A DNA stretch of 26,641 nucleotides from Candidatus Woesearchaeota archaeon (GTDB lineage: Archaea > Nanobdellota > Nanobdellia > Woesearchaeales > GW2011-AR4), in assembly GCA_016185815.1 (NCBI GenBank), contig JACPMT010000046.1, positions 1-26,641 of the forward strand. Direction: 5' to 3'. Shown here piece by piece: positions 1-7,958 of the stretch (positions within the stretch are counted from its first letter, which is position 1; every line of letters begins with the position of its first letter). The translations under genes and the position numbers were made by a program. Below the pieces are notes generated by a model. That model was given only the letters and a program-made list of their open reading frames with translations. It did not search any database and had not been told where the DNA came from.

Positions 1-36
1 TAAAAAAGGTGCTATAATGCAGACGAAAGTCAGATG

Positions 37-75
37 CGTGCGAGAACGCTCGTTTCTCGCAAACTCGCGTTCACG
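37..75 (+). promoter_or_regulatory. Leader hairpin with a competing alternative pairing
   Basis: An 8-bp perfect inverted repeat (TGCGAGAA at 39-46, TTCTCGCA at 54-61, 7-nt loop) lies just before the AGGAGG at 79-84. A competing pairing joins AACGC (45-49) to GCGTT (67-71) and CGTG (37-40) to CACG (72-75). The two folds share bases and cannot form together. The stretch is GC-richer than its surroundings. A role in translation control is inference. Confidence 0.4.
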
Positions 76-85
76 TCAAGGAGGC

Positions 86-1228
86 ATGAATGCAGCAATC
101 TTAGTTGCTATTATTGCTGGCTTGATAATTCTTTACATAGTATTTCTGCCTACAGCTGAAAGAGAGAAGATTGTTGAAAAAAGGGCAACCGATACAACTG
201 CAGGAGACGCCTCTAACGTCCTGCTAAAAGCGTTTCCGGGAATACTCAGCACATCCGAAGACTTAGAGGATGAAAAGGAAATACCAAACATATTCCTGGT
301 TGAAACCACCAATGCGAAGGAGATGGAAAAGATAAACCCCTTTATTGTAAGAAGCGGCTGGTTTGACAAAAAAGCGAAGAAGATTGATTTTGGGCTTGAA
401 GACCCCGACAACACAGACAATGTCGTTGTTTCCTTCACAGCAAAGAAAAGGCAAGGCATTTTGACCATAAAGCTGAATGACGCAGTTGTTTTCGAGAACG
501 AGCTGGCAAGCGATACAATAGAGCCTGTGAAGCTGGACAAAAAATCGCTTGGAAAGACAAACTCCCTTGAATTCAGCGTTTCCTCTGTTGGATTGAAGTT
601 CTGGACAACAAACGAATACAGCATGGAGAACGTAAAGATAATCGGCGACATTACAGACACAAGCAAGCAGGAAAGCGCAAATATTTTTGCATTGAGCGAT
701 TCTGAGTTTTCAAGCATGGACAAGGCAACGCTTAAGTTCATCCCGTACTGCGGCGATGTAAATGAACTTGGCACACTGGACATCTATATTAACAATAAAA
801 AGCTTTTTTCCTCGGTTCCTGTCTGCGACAATGCCTACAAGCAGAGCATACCCAAAACCATGCTCAATGAAGCGGAAAACAACATTGTATTCAAAACAAA
901 CAGGGGCAGCTATTCTGTTGAGCAGATCAAGATAGCGCTGGACTTCAAGGATCCCATTGTAAAAACCTACTCCTTTAAGCTGGACGAGGACACTTTCAAC
1001 AAGATAATAGACGGCGACCAGGATGTCACGCTTACAATCAAGTTTGTAGACGACAAGAAGCAAAAAATGGCAAAGCTTGACGTGAACGGAAAAACAGAAA
1101 CAATAGACACCGAAAAAGCGTCATTCTCAAGGATAATCAACAACAAAGTATCGGAAGGCAACAATTTTGTAAGGCTGGAGCCCCTGGAAGACCTGGAAGT
1201 CGCTGAATTAAGGGTGGAGCTGACTTAA
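86..1228 (+). CDS. Membrane-anchored beta-rich surface protein with three internal repeats
   Basis: I do not recognise a named family. From the ATG at 86 the product is 380 residues: a hydrophobic N-terminal segment at residues 3-22, then a soluble, probably extracellular part. Three copies of a beta-sandwich-like pattern can be aligned by eye, at about residues 112-190, 214-292 and 313-380. Each has a hydrophobic strand, a short 'LxIxxN' strand, an 'xNxΦxF' strand and a final 'ΦxxΦxΦ' strand. The only obvious cysteine pair is in the second copy. An earlier ATG at 17 is in frame, but its 23 extra codons use CGN arginine codons unlike the rest of the gene and overlap a perfect hairpin, so I favour 86. 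An AGGAGG sits only 1 nt before that ATG, which is unusually close. The frame stays open to the window edge, so an upstream extension is not excluded. It is first in the surface locus and probably works with the large membrane protein 88 nt downstream. Confidence 0.75.
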   Translation: MNAAILVAIIAGLIILYIVFLPTAEREKIVEKRATDTTAGDASNVLLKAFPGILSTSEDLEDEKEIPNIFLVETTNAKEMEKINPFIVRSGWFDKKAKKIDFGLEDPDNTDNVVVSFTAKKRQGILTIKLNDAVVFENELASDTIEPVKLDKKSLGKTNSLEFSVSSVGLKFWTTNEYSMENVKIIGDITDTSKQESANIFALSDSEFSSMDKATLKFIPYCGDVNELGTLDIYINNKKLFSSVPVCDNAYKQSIPKTMLNEAENNIVFKTNRGSYSVEQIKIALDFKDPIVKTYSFKLDEDTFNKIIDGDQDVTLTIKFVDDKKQKMAKLDVNGKTETIDTEKASFSRIINNKVSEGNNFVRLEPLEDLEVAELRVELT

Positions 1229-1316
1229 CTTATAATGCTTATTTTATTTCATAATCCGTTAAAAAAGAAGAGGTGGATTGGGAAGAATTCTTTAGATAGT
1301 ATTATTTAGAGGAAAA

Positions 1317-4300
1317 ATGACTAATGGGCAACAGCAAGGACAACAAGATTCTCCAGATGCAGCAGGCAGAGGAGGTAGCACTTTTTCTCCCACATTTTTG
1401 CTTGAAAATGTTAAAAAACCCCATTTTTGGGCTTGGGTTATAGGTATATTCGTTCTATTATTTGTGGCATGGTTGACTAATTTTCTAAAATCTCGTGATA
1501 TTTTGTCTGCTTTTTTACATACTTATGGCTTCACACTACTAGGTTTAATAACAGTACTTGTTATGCTTTGTTTCATACTATATGGATGGTTTGTTCCTCC
1601 ATATAATCTTGCAAAATTCTACATAGCAACAGCACTTTTCATTTGGATGCTTGATTTAGTTCCAGAGATTAATTTGCCAATAATACGTTGGCTCGGTTCA
1701 ACTTATCAAGGATTTGAATTTCCTTTTTGGCCTATACAACAAATATGGTCTATACCTTGGCTTCCAATAATTGGTTCTAGTTTTACCTTTGCATTTTTAT
1801 ACATTAATATGGTTTATAAGATTATAGAGAAAGAGTATAGAGCTTTTTTACTTAGTTTTGGATTCATAATATTATTCAATTATTTAACCAATCAACTCCC
1901 AACTTATTTGAGGTTTAATTTTAATATTCCTTTTGGTCAAATCGGATTTTTATTAGTACTTTTAGTTTTAGGATATTTTGCTTGGAAGTGGGATAAAAAG
2001 CGTACTGGAGAAGAAATACCTGAGTTTTTTTCTACTCTTTATTTAATATTTGTCTTTTCATTCTTTTGGCTAAATACAGGATGGCAGGGCAATTTAAAAG
2101 CTTGGTTCCATGTACTCTTCATAATTGCCTTTGGTTTTGGTTACATCAAACCCGAAGCAACGAAATACATTAAACCCAAAGCCATGAGTAACACTATTGC
2201 ATACATGTTAATTGCTACGTTATTAATTATTGACTTTTATGGGTATGGTTTGTTGTACAGTTCAGATATTTTAGCCCTGCAGTTTATATCTCCGCTTGTA
2301 ATTTTTGTAATTTGGTACTGCTACCATATAGAAACAGAATCTGACACGAAAAACTACACTTATCCTGTTGCTGCATTCATACTATTAGTTACATTCATCT
2401 TGCTTATGTCAGTAAGCGTAGGTGGAACAACAAGCGCTGAGGTGCCGTTTATAGCAAGAAAGGGTGTTGATTACAAAGATTTGTTTACCCAATTCAAAGA
2501 AAAACTCACAGGCGCAATAGAAAGCAGGCTTGACATAGCAACTGCCGGCTTATACAGAGGAAATGTAGAGAAAAACCGCTATGAAAGCCTTGGAGTTTAT
2601 TTCGGCAACATAAGGGCTGCTGATCCAAGGTTTTATACTGATGAGCCAATTACTGTCTGGGGCACTCTAAGAAGCAAAACATACAAGGATGCGGTAATTG
2701 TAAGCTTCAACTGCAGCAGATGGAAAGACAGTAAAAGAATATATGCAGATAAGATAATACCAGAAATAAAGTTCCCCATATTCACATTGGAGGAGGTTGA
2801 CACTCAATGCACGTTCCTGCCCAAAGAAGAAAAAATCCCAGCAGGCGCCAACATTGTCACATTATCAGCAGAGTATAATTTTGGCACAGACTCTTATCTA
2901 AAAACTTATTTCATGGTCAGGGAAAGATTCAGGGCAAGCGCAAGGGAAGGCATTGACCCGTTAACACAGTTTGGGATAAAGGACAAAAAGCCTTTGTCCG
3001 TATCAACAAATGGACCTGTTGAAATAGGATTAGGTGCAGGTCCTCTGGTTACTGTGAGCGAAGGCTATGCTGTAAAGCCAACTATAGGCATTACTTTAAC
3101 AAACAGAAAGGAAATAGAGGACAAAGACAAGAAAATTATCACAAGATGGGAAGGTAAAATAAAGAACATAACAGAGCTGATTTTGTTAACGCCTCCCGGC
3201 ATTACACTTGGAACTCCGGATAAGCTTGAAAAATGCAAAGACCCAAAAACTGAGCTGGAAAAGCTGGAGTGCCCCTGCAGCATGCCATTCAGCTCGTATG
3301 ATGAACAAAAGTGTTATGATTCATGTGTTGAACAAGTGCTTAAACCCTGCAATACAGCATGTGCCTCTGTTAATAAAGACTCAAAAGATCCAAATGCAGA
3401 GATTGGATGCAATAATGAATGCAGCATTGTAAGTGACAGATGTTTGGATGAATGCCGTTTCCTATTCCAAGTAAATGAAGGGGAAGGACCCACTAAAGAA
3501 AAATACAATGCATATTCCCTTGATGTTAGCAGCAAGCAATTTAAAGACTTGAACAAAGACATAGACAAGTCCAGAAGCTTTGTATGCAGGTTCGAGCCAA
3601 GTCCTGCAGTGCTTGACGAGTCACCAATAACAACGAGATATTTCAGGGTGAGGACACGATACAATTATCTGCTTGAGAATTCTGTGACTGTTAATGTTGA
3701 GTCAGTTCCAGTTGGAGCAAAAAATACAGTGCCTGATTCTGTTGTTAAGACTGCATCAGATATCAATCGGGGGCATTCTTTGTGGTTTGAAGGGTATAGC
3801 AATGAATTAATATCTGCAATAGCTTCTGTTGAAAGCAAATACAAACATTGCTGTCAAGAAGCAACTAAAAACAGTGCTGGAAATTGTGTTGACAGCGGCT
3901 TAAAAGAGTGTCCTTTTGGGAACTTGATAACAAGCGGCTCAAGTTTTGGAATAATGCAAATTCAATATAACACGAAAAAAAGCAGGGACTGGGCAGACTC
4001 GCTTGCTAGGGAATATTGTAAAAAAGACAGCAGCGGTAATGATATTAAGATTAACAATTATGATTGCAACGTATTAGTTGGAATTGCTATCTTAAAATCT
4101 AAATATGATACATTCAAAGGTGGCTGTGCCGGATTAAAGGGCATTAGTATAGCATGCAACACATGCAAATCAAACACTGCACCTTATACACCATATTCTT
4201 CTTACAGGGGAGTAGAAGCTGCTCTCAGAGGCTATAATGGATGGGGATGCGACCCTGCAAATTCTGACCCCGGCTATGTTGAAAAAATATTGCGCGCAAA

Positions 4301-4706
4301 GGCCACTTTAAAAGGTAAAGATATTGTTGATTCCTCCACATTAGGAGGCATAAGCAGGGAAGGCATAGGGATGACTGATGACGCAACAACCCAAAAGCCA
4401 AGTCCTCCAACAAATCCTAAGGCTATTGACACCCCTCTTGAAAGCAAAAGCATAACTGTTTCTTGGAGCGCTTCGACTGCCACAAACGTCAAATATGGTG
4501 TATACAGAGTTAATCAACTAACTAGAGAAAGCAGAGCTTATTATGACATAAGCGGTACAAGTTATATCGATAGAGATGTAGAGGATGGAATTGAATATTA
4601 TTATAAGATAACTGCAATCAGCGACTATGAAGAATCAGATCCAATACAAACTAATGTTGTTAAATCGATTGATGACACCTCTGCTTTTACTCAAGGTGGA
4701 CCATGA
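1317..4706 (+). CDS. Polytopic membrane protein with extracellular lytic-transglycosylase (SLT) and FnIII domains
   Basis: This 1129-residue protein has a Gln/Gly-rich N-terminus, about ten membrane segments between residues 35 and 370, and then a long, presumably extracellular region. That region holds beta modules at about 430-545 and 560-810 with a cluster of eleven cysteines at about 640-725. A lysozyme-fold SLT domain follows at about 826-1000, then a fibronectin type III domain at about 1030-1115. SLT signatures are the 'ASVESKY' catalytic-glutamate motif (Glu about 839), 'SSFGIMQI' (compare GxxGLMQI in bacterial enzymes), a helix 'NVLVGIAILKSKY', 'ALRGYNGWG' (compare AAYNAG) and 'YVEKIL'. 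The SLT part carries about ten extra cysteines, suggesting disulfide stabilisation. Known SLT enzymes cleave peptidoglycan, which archaea lack, so the substrate here is unknown. TTTAGAGGAA precedes the start. The stop overlaps the next start (ATGA), indicating translational coupling to the lipoprotein genes. Codon use changes near position 2200-2400. Confidence 0.85.
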   Translation: MTNGQQQGQQDSPDAAGRGGSTFSPTFLLENVKKPHFWAWVIGIFVLLFVAWLTNFLKSRDILSAFLHTYGFTLLGLITVLVMLCFILYGWFVPPYNLAKFYIATALFIWMLDLVPEINLPIIRWLGSTYQGFEFPFWPIQQIWSIPWLPIIGSSFTFAFLYINMVYKIIEKEYRAFLLSFGFIILFNYLTNQLPTYLRFNFNIPFGQIGFLLVLLVLGYFAWKWDKKRTGEEIPEFFSTLYLIFVFSFFWLNTGWQGNLKAWFHVLFIIAFGFGYIKPEATKYIKPKAMSNTIAYMLIATLLIIDFYGYGLLYSSDILALQFISPLVIFVIWYCYHIETESDTKNYTYPVAAFILLVTFILLMSVSVGGTTSAEVPFIARKGVDYKDLFTQFKEKLTGAIESRLDIATAGLYRGNVEKNRYESLGVYFGNIRAADPRFYTDEPITVWGTLRSKTYKDAVIVSFNCSRWKDSKRIYADKIIPEIKFPIFTLEEVDTQCTFLPKEEKIPAGANIVTLSAEYNFGTDSYLKTYFMVRERFRASAREGIDPLTQFGIKDKKPLSVSTNGPVEIGLGAGPLVTVSEGYAVKPTIGITLTNRKEIEDKDKKIITRWEGKIKNITELILLTPPGITLGTPDKLEKCKDPKTELEKLECPCSMPFSSYDEQKCYDSCVEQVLKPCNTACASVNKDSKDPNAEIGCNNECSIVSDRCLDECRFLFQVNEGEGPTKEKYNAYSLDVSSKQFKDLNKDIDKSRSFVCRFEPSPAVLDESPITTRYFRVRTRYNYLLENSVTVNVESVPVGAKNTVPDSVVKTASDINRGHSLWFEGYSNELISAIASVESKYKHCCQEATKNSAGNCVDSGLKECPFGNLITSGSSFGIMQIQYNTKKSRDWADSLAREYCKKDSSGNDIKINNYDCNVLVGIAILKSKYDTFKGGCAGLKGISIACNTCKSNTAPYTPYSSYRGVEAALRGYNGWGCDPANSDPGYVEKILRAKATLKGKDIVDSSTLGGISREGIGMTDDATTQKPSPPTNPKAIDTPLESKSITVSWSASTATNVKYGVYRVNQLTRESRAYYDISGTSYIDRDVEDGIEYYYKITAISDYEESDPIQTNVVKSIDDTSAFTQGGP

Positions 4707-5725
4707 TGAAGAAATTAATTCTGATAATTTTTTTTATTTTATTTACAGCAGCCTGCACAGGAACCTCCACCAAAAAATCTCAAGATATAGACGTGCGCGT
4801 AGGCTTTGACGGCCTGAAAACAGAGTTTCTCAAAAACACCCCCCCACAAAAAATCTTTGAAGGCGACAAATTCCCTGTTGTGATAAGGATAAAAAATGCC
4901 GGGGCTGCTGACATTAAAAAAGAAAATGCAGCGTTTATATCCCTTGGATTTGAAAAGGATTACACCAAAAATATAGAGTTGTTGACGAGTGAAAATGTAA
5001 AATCGTTGTTAGAAGCTAAAACACAAAATACTGCAACCTTTAGCTTGGAAGGAAAAAGCGTAATAAACCAAAAAGGGGGAGAAGAAGTTGTGAGCTATAA
5101 CCTTGTTGCCGGAAAAGTTGACCCTCAAAGCGAATTCCACAGCTCAGCAGTTATTGCAACACTGTGCTATCCTTATGAAACTATCTTGGATACAACAGTA
5201 TGCATGGACACTGACCCAAACAATCTAAGGCCAGGGAAAAAAGTCTGCAGGCTGCAGGACTTGGCATTTGCAAACGGCCAGGGCGCTCCTGCGGCAATAT
5301 CCAAAATTGAGGTGCAGATGCTCCCAAGCCAGGAATCCCAGCAAAGCTCAAGCGGGTCCGGAAAAATAATTCCGCAGTTTTTGATTTACATTGAAAACAA
5401 GGGTTCTGGCATTGTCATAAAAAAAGACGCAGTCAAGGAATTCTGCACGCAGGGAAAAATAGGCTATGAAAAATTTAATACTATTAATGTAAAGGCATTT
5501 TTATCAAACCAAGAGCTTGATTGCCAGCCTAAGGAAACAAAAGGCAGCACAGAAAAACAGGGCTATGTAAAGCTTAAAGACAAAAAAGACATGATAAGGT
5601 GCACATTGAAAGAGGGTATTGACGGCAGACAAGATGCATACTTGTCGCCTCTTAAAATAGACATGAACTATGGCTACACACAATCAATATCAGCAAGCTA
5701 TTTCATACAAAAAACTGCAAGATAA
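4703..5725 (+). CDS. Surface lipoprotein 1 of a tandem paralogous trio
   Basis: The 340-residue product has a lysine-containing N-terminus, a hydrophobic core and a lipobox ending in TAAC (Cys18), so it is probably a lipid-anchored exported protein. The mature part starts with 'FLKNTPP' and then 'VVIRIKNAG', a strand pattern typical of CARDB/immunoglobulin-like domains. Further on come 'CYPYET', 'VCMDTDP', 'GAPAAISKI' and a late pair of cysteines, all shared with the two lipoproteins downstream. The function is not known. Its ATG overlaps the stop of the SLT membrane protein and is preceded by AAGGTGG at SD distance, so both are almost certainly translated from one mRNA. A role as partner or scaffold of the SLT protein is inference. 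A second ATG immediately follows (MM). Confidence 0.8.
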   Translation: MMKKLILIIFFILFTAACTGTSTKKSQDIDVRVGFDGLKTEFLKNTPPQKIFEGDKFPVVIRIKNAGAADIKKENAAFISLGFEKDYTKNIELLTSENVKSLLEAKTQNTATFSLEGKSVINQKGGEEVVSYNLVAGKVDPQSEFHSSAVIATLCYPYETILDTTVCMDTDPNNLRPGKKVCRLQDLAFANGQGAPAAISKIEVQMLPSQESQQSSSGSGKIIPQFLIYIENKGSGIVIKKDAVKEFCTQGKIGYEKFNTINVKAFLSNQELDCQPKETKGSTEKQGYVKLKDKKDMIRCTLKEGIDGRQDAYLSPLKIDMNYGYTQSISASYFIQKTAR

Positions 5726-5729
5726 AAAG

Positions 5730-5740
5730 CTTTATATATA
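5730..5740 (+). promoter_or_regulatory. TATA box for lipoprotein 2
   Basis: The stretch CTTTATATATA lies 25-35 nt upstream of the GTG start at 5765, the spacing expected for an archaeal TATA element driving a leaderless transcript. No SD motif is evident before the GTG. Confidence 0.55.
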
Positions 5741-5764
5741 AAAAGTCTCAGTTTTGAGCAAAGA

Positions 5765-6841
5765 GTGATAAAATTGAAAAAAAGGCTGGTTTTTGTCCTG
5801 TTTATAGCTTTATTAATTCTTATTTCTGGGTGCAAAGGGAAAAAAAGCACAGAAAAATCTTTGGAGGAGATAAGGACAGGAACAGAAGGCATTGTAATGA
5901 GCTTTTTGCAGAATGCTCCTCCTGCAACAATACATGTTGAAAAGGGCGTTGATGAGCCCTTAAACAGCTTTGAAGTTATTCTTGAATTAAGGAATAAAGG
6001 AGCGTTTCCGCAGCCAGGCGAAGGAGGCACTGCGCCTGTTGGCAGAATGTTCTTGAGCGGCTACGACCAAAATATATTATCATTTGATAAAAACTCTGTG
6101 GAAGAGTTCACTGGTAAAGCATTGGAAGGGAAAAGCTCAATAAACCCAAACGGCGGCTTAGACCTTTTTACTTTCAGAGGACAGGTAAATGTTGATAACC
6201 TAAATGTTGAAAAATATGAGCCTACTTTGCTGGCCACTGCATGCTATAAATATCTCACAGTAGCAGGCCCTTCTGTGTGCATAGACCCTGACCCATACTC
6301 AACTATCCAGAAGAAAATATGTGAAGCCCAAGACATCAGTCTGTCAAGCCAGGGCGCGCCTATTGCAGTCACAAAAATAGATGAGGAAGCATTTGCCACA
6401 AAAACGCAGTTCAAGATAACAATAAAAAATGTAGGTAATGGCGATGTGGTTAAATACGAAGCAATCAATAAATGCGGCCCGTCTGGAGATAAAATACTAA
6501 GGGAAGATGTGGACAAGGTTTATCTTCAGGAGGTCAGGATTGGCAATAAGGTCTTGAATTGCGGACCTTTTGTGAACACAGGAGATTCAAGCGTTAGGCG
6601 TAAAGCAGGAGACATAAGATTAATCAATGGTGAAGGATTTATAATCTGTGAATTGCCAAGCAGCGATTATAGCCAAAGCAAGACAGCCTATACAACACCG
6701 ATAACTATAACCTTGCTATACGGCTACAGAAGCAGCATAGAAAAAAAGATAGAGATAAAGCAAGAGACAAGCGGAATTACAGGAGGAAGTTCACCACCAT
6801 CAACAGAACGTGTAGTAGATTATACAACAGAAGCATATTAG
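5765..6841 (+). CDS. Surface lipoprotein 2 of the tandem trio
   Basis: This 358-residue protein has a signal sequence and a lipobox ending in ISGC (Cys23), starting from GTG. The mature region follows the plan of its neighbours: 'FLQNAPP', 'FEVILELRNKGA', 'GKSSINPNGG', 'CYKYLT', 'VCIDPDP', 'GAPIAVTKI', then 'CGPSG', 'LNCGPF' and 'FIICELP', followed by a 'LYGYRSSI' strand. Six cysteines line up with lipoproteins 1 and 3, suggesting conserved disulfides outside the cell. The C-terminal tail is Ser/Thr/Pro-rich. It has its own TATA box, so it can be expressed apart from the SLT operon. No function can be assigned from known families. It ends in TAG. Confidence 0.8.
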   Translation: MIKLKKRLVFVLFIALLILISGCKGKKSTEKSLEEIRTGTEGIVMSFLQNAPPATIHVEKGVDEPLNSFEVILELRNKGAFPQPGEGGTAPVGRMFLSGYDQNILSFDKNSVEEFTGKALEGKSSINPNGGLDLFTFRGQVNVDNLNVEKYEPTLLATACYKYLTVAGPSVCIDPDPYSTIQKKICEAQDISLSSQGAPIAVTKIDEEAFATKTQFKITIKNVGNGDVVKYEAINKCGPSGDKILREDVDKVYLQEVRIGNKVLNCGPFVNTGDSSVRRKAGDIRLINGEGFIICELPSSDYSQSKTAYTTPITITLLYGYRSSIEKKIEIKQETSGITGGSSPPSTERVVDYTTEAY

Positions 6842-6869
6842 CACGAGGCATACTGACCCAAACCAAAAA

Positions 6870-6880
6870 CTTTATATACC
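6870..6880 (+). promoter_or_regulatory. TATA box for lipoprotein 3
   Basis: CTTTATATACC lies about 45-54 nt upstream of the ATG at 6924. A transcript starting about 25 nt downstream would carry a short leader containing AGAGG (6915-6919) at SD spacing. This gene therefore seems to use a leadered mRNA, unlike most others here. Confidence 0.55.
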
Positions 6881-6923
6881 AACATTAAAATAAATAAAGT
6901 GCAACTTAACGAAAAGAGGCAAA

Positions 6924-7955
6924 ATGAATAAAAAATATTATGTTGTTGTATTGCTTGTCATTTCAGTTCTTTTACTTTCTGCCTGCAAGAAGAGCGGAGC
7001 AGCAACCGGAGGGGCTCCAAGAACGCCCTTTATCGGCGGCACATCAGGAGTCACAATAAACTTTGAGAAGGATTCACCGCCGCCAGAGGTGACTGATGAT
7101 GAGTCATTTTCATTTAACGTAATTATCAGGCTAAAAAACGATGGAGAGGCTAAAATCGAGAAGAACGACATGAAGCTTAATCTAGTCGGCTTTGACCCAA
7201 ACGATTTTGGCAAAAGCTTTGATGATTTGAAGGACCAGCAGCCGGAAGACCTTTTGGATGCAAAAAAGCGGGATGCAGAAGGAAATATTGTGGAAGGGAC
7301 AACAACATTTGCGACATTCCCAAAAGGCGGAACAAGCGATTTTTTCAGTCCAAGAAAATTCAGCGGCAACACCGAATTTACTTTCAGGACAGATGCCTGC
7401 TACCATTACAAGACAGAGGCAAATACAAAGGTTTGTGTGCTGAAGGACATGATTAATGTAAGGGATAACGCAATCTGCAATCCCAGCGCAAGCAGGACGA
7501 TACACAGCTCGGCAGCGCCTGTGCAAGTCTTAAATTTCAGGCAAACTGTCGTAGGCAAGGACAAGCTCTCCTTCAGCTTTGACATAAGCTTAAGCGGGAA
7601 TGTCGACATATTCTGGGACAAGCAGGAAAACAAGCCAACTAACTTTGACAATGGATGCCCAAGAGAACCAAGGACAAGAAGGGAGCGGGAAAATAATGTC
7701 GGAGTTGAAATACTTGAAGTCCCGGTTGACCCTATCTTTTCAAACCTCAAATGCGGCGGCTTAGACAGCGGCCATAAGGGCGTTGTCAAGCTGGTAAGCG
7801 GGAAAAGAACGATAACATGCACAGTTGACTTAACAACAGACAGGCTTGATTTGGAGAAAACTGTCGGCATAAGGCTTTTATATAATGTCCTTGACAACAA
7901 GGAAACAGAAATTCTTGTAAAACATCTTGCAACAGAAGGCGGAGTTGCATCTTAG
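6924..7955 (+). CDS. Surface lipoprotein 3 of the tandem trio
   Basis: The 343-residue product has a lipobox ending in LSAC (Cys21), then a Lys/Ser/Gly-rich linker and the shared 'FEKDSPP' and 'FNVIIRLKNDGE' strands. Downstream it keeps 'CYHYKT', a 'VC' pair, 'SSAAPVQVLNF', 'GCPREP', 'LKCGG', 'ITCTVDL' and a final 'LLYNVLD' strand. It is the most diverged of the trio, has lost the 'DPDP' segment and carries an Arg-rich insertion at about residues 245-255. Extracytoplasmic lipid anchoring is predicted. The function is unknown. It has its own promoter and SD, and ends in TAG 3 nt before the convergent rfcS gene. Confidence 0.8.
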   Translation: MNKKYYVVVLLVISVLLLSACKKSGAATGGAPRTPFIGGTSGVTINFEKDSPPPEVTDDESFSFNVIIRLKNDGEAKIEKNDMKLNLVGFDPNDFGKSFDDLKDQQPEDLLDAKKRDAEGNIVEGTTTFATFPKGGTSDFFSPRKFSGNTEFTFRTDACYHYKTEANTKVCVLKDMINVRDNAICNPSASRTIHSSAAPVQVLNFRQTVVGKDKLSFSFDISLSGNVDIFWDKQENKPTNFDNGCPREPRTRRERENNVGVEILEVPVDPIFSNLKCGGLDSGHKGVVKLVSGKRTITCTVDLTTDRLDLEKTVGIRLLYNVLDNKETEILVKHLATEGGVAS

Positions 7956-7958
7956 CCC

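Noticed and set aside
17..85. N-terminal extension of the first gene as a type IV pilin-like signal peptide
   Set aside because: The basic stretch before the hydrophobic helix looks suggestive, but the codons are atypical, the DNA forms a perfect hairpin, and no canonical cleavage motif is present.
133..783. Long antisense frame within the first surface gene
   Set aside because: Ser/Phe/Val-rich composition is typical of the reverse of an Asp/Lys/Glu-rich gene. There is no promoter and no recognisable domain.
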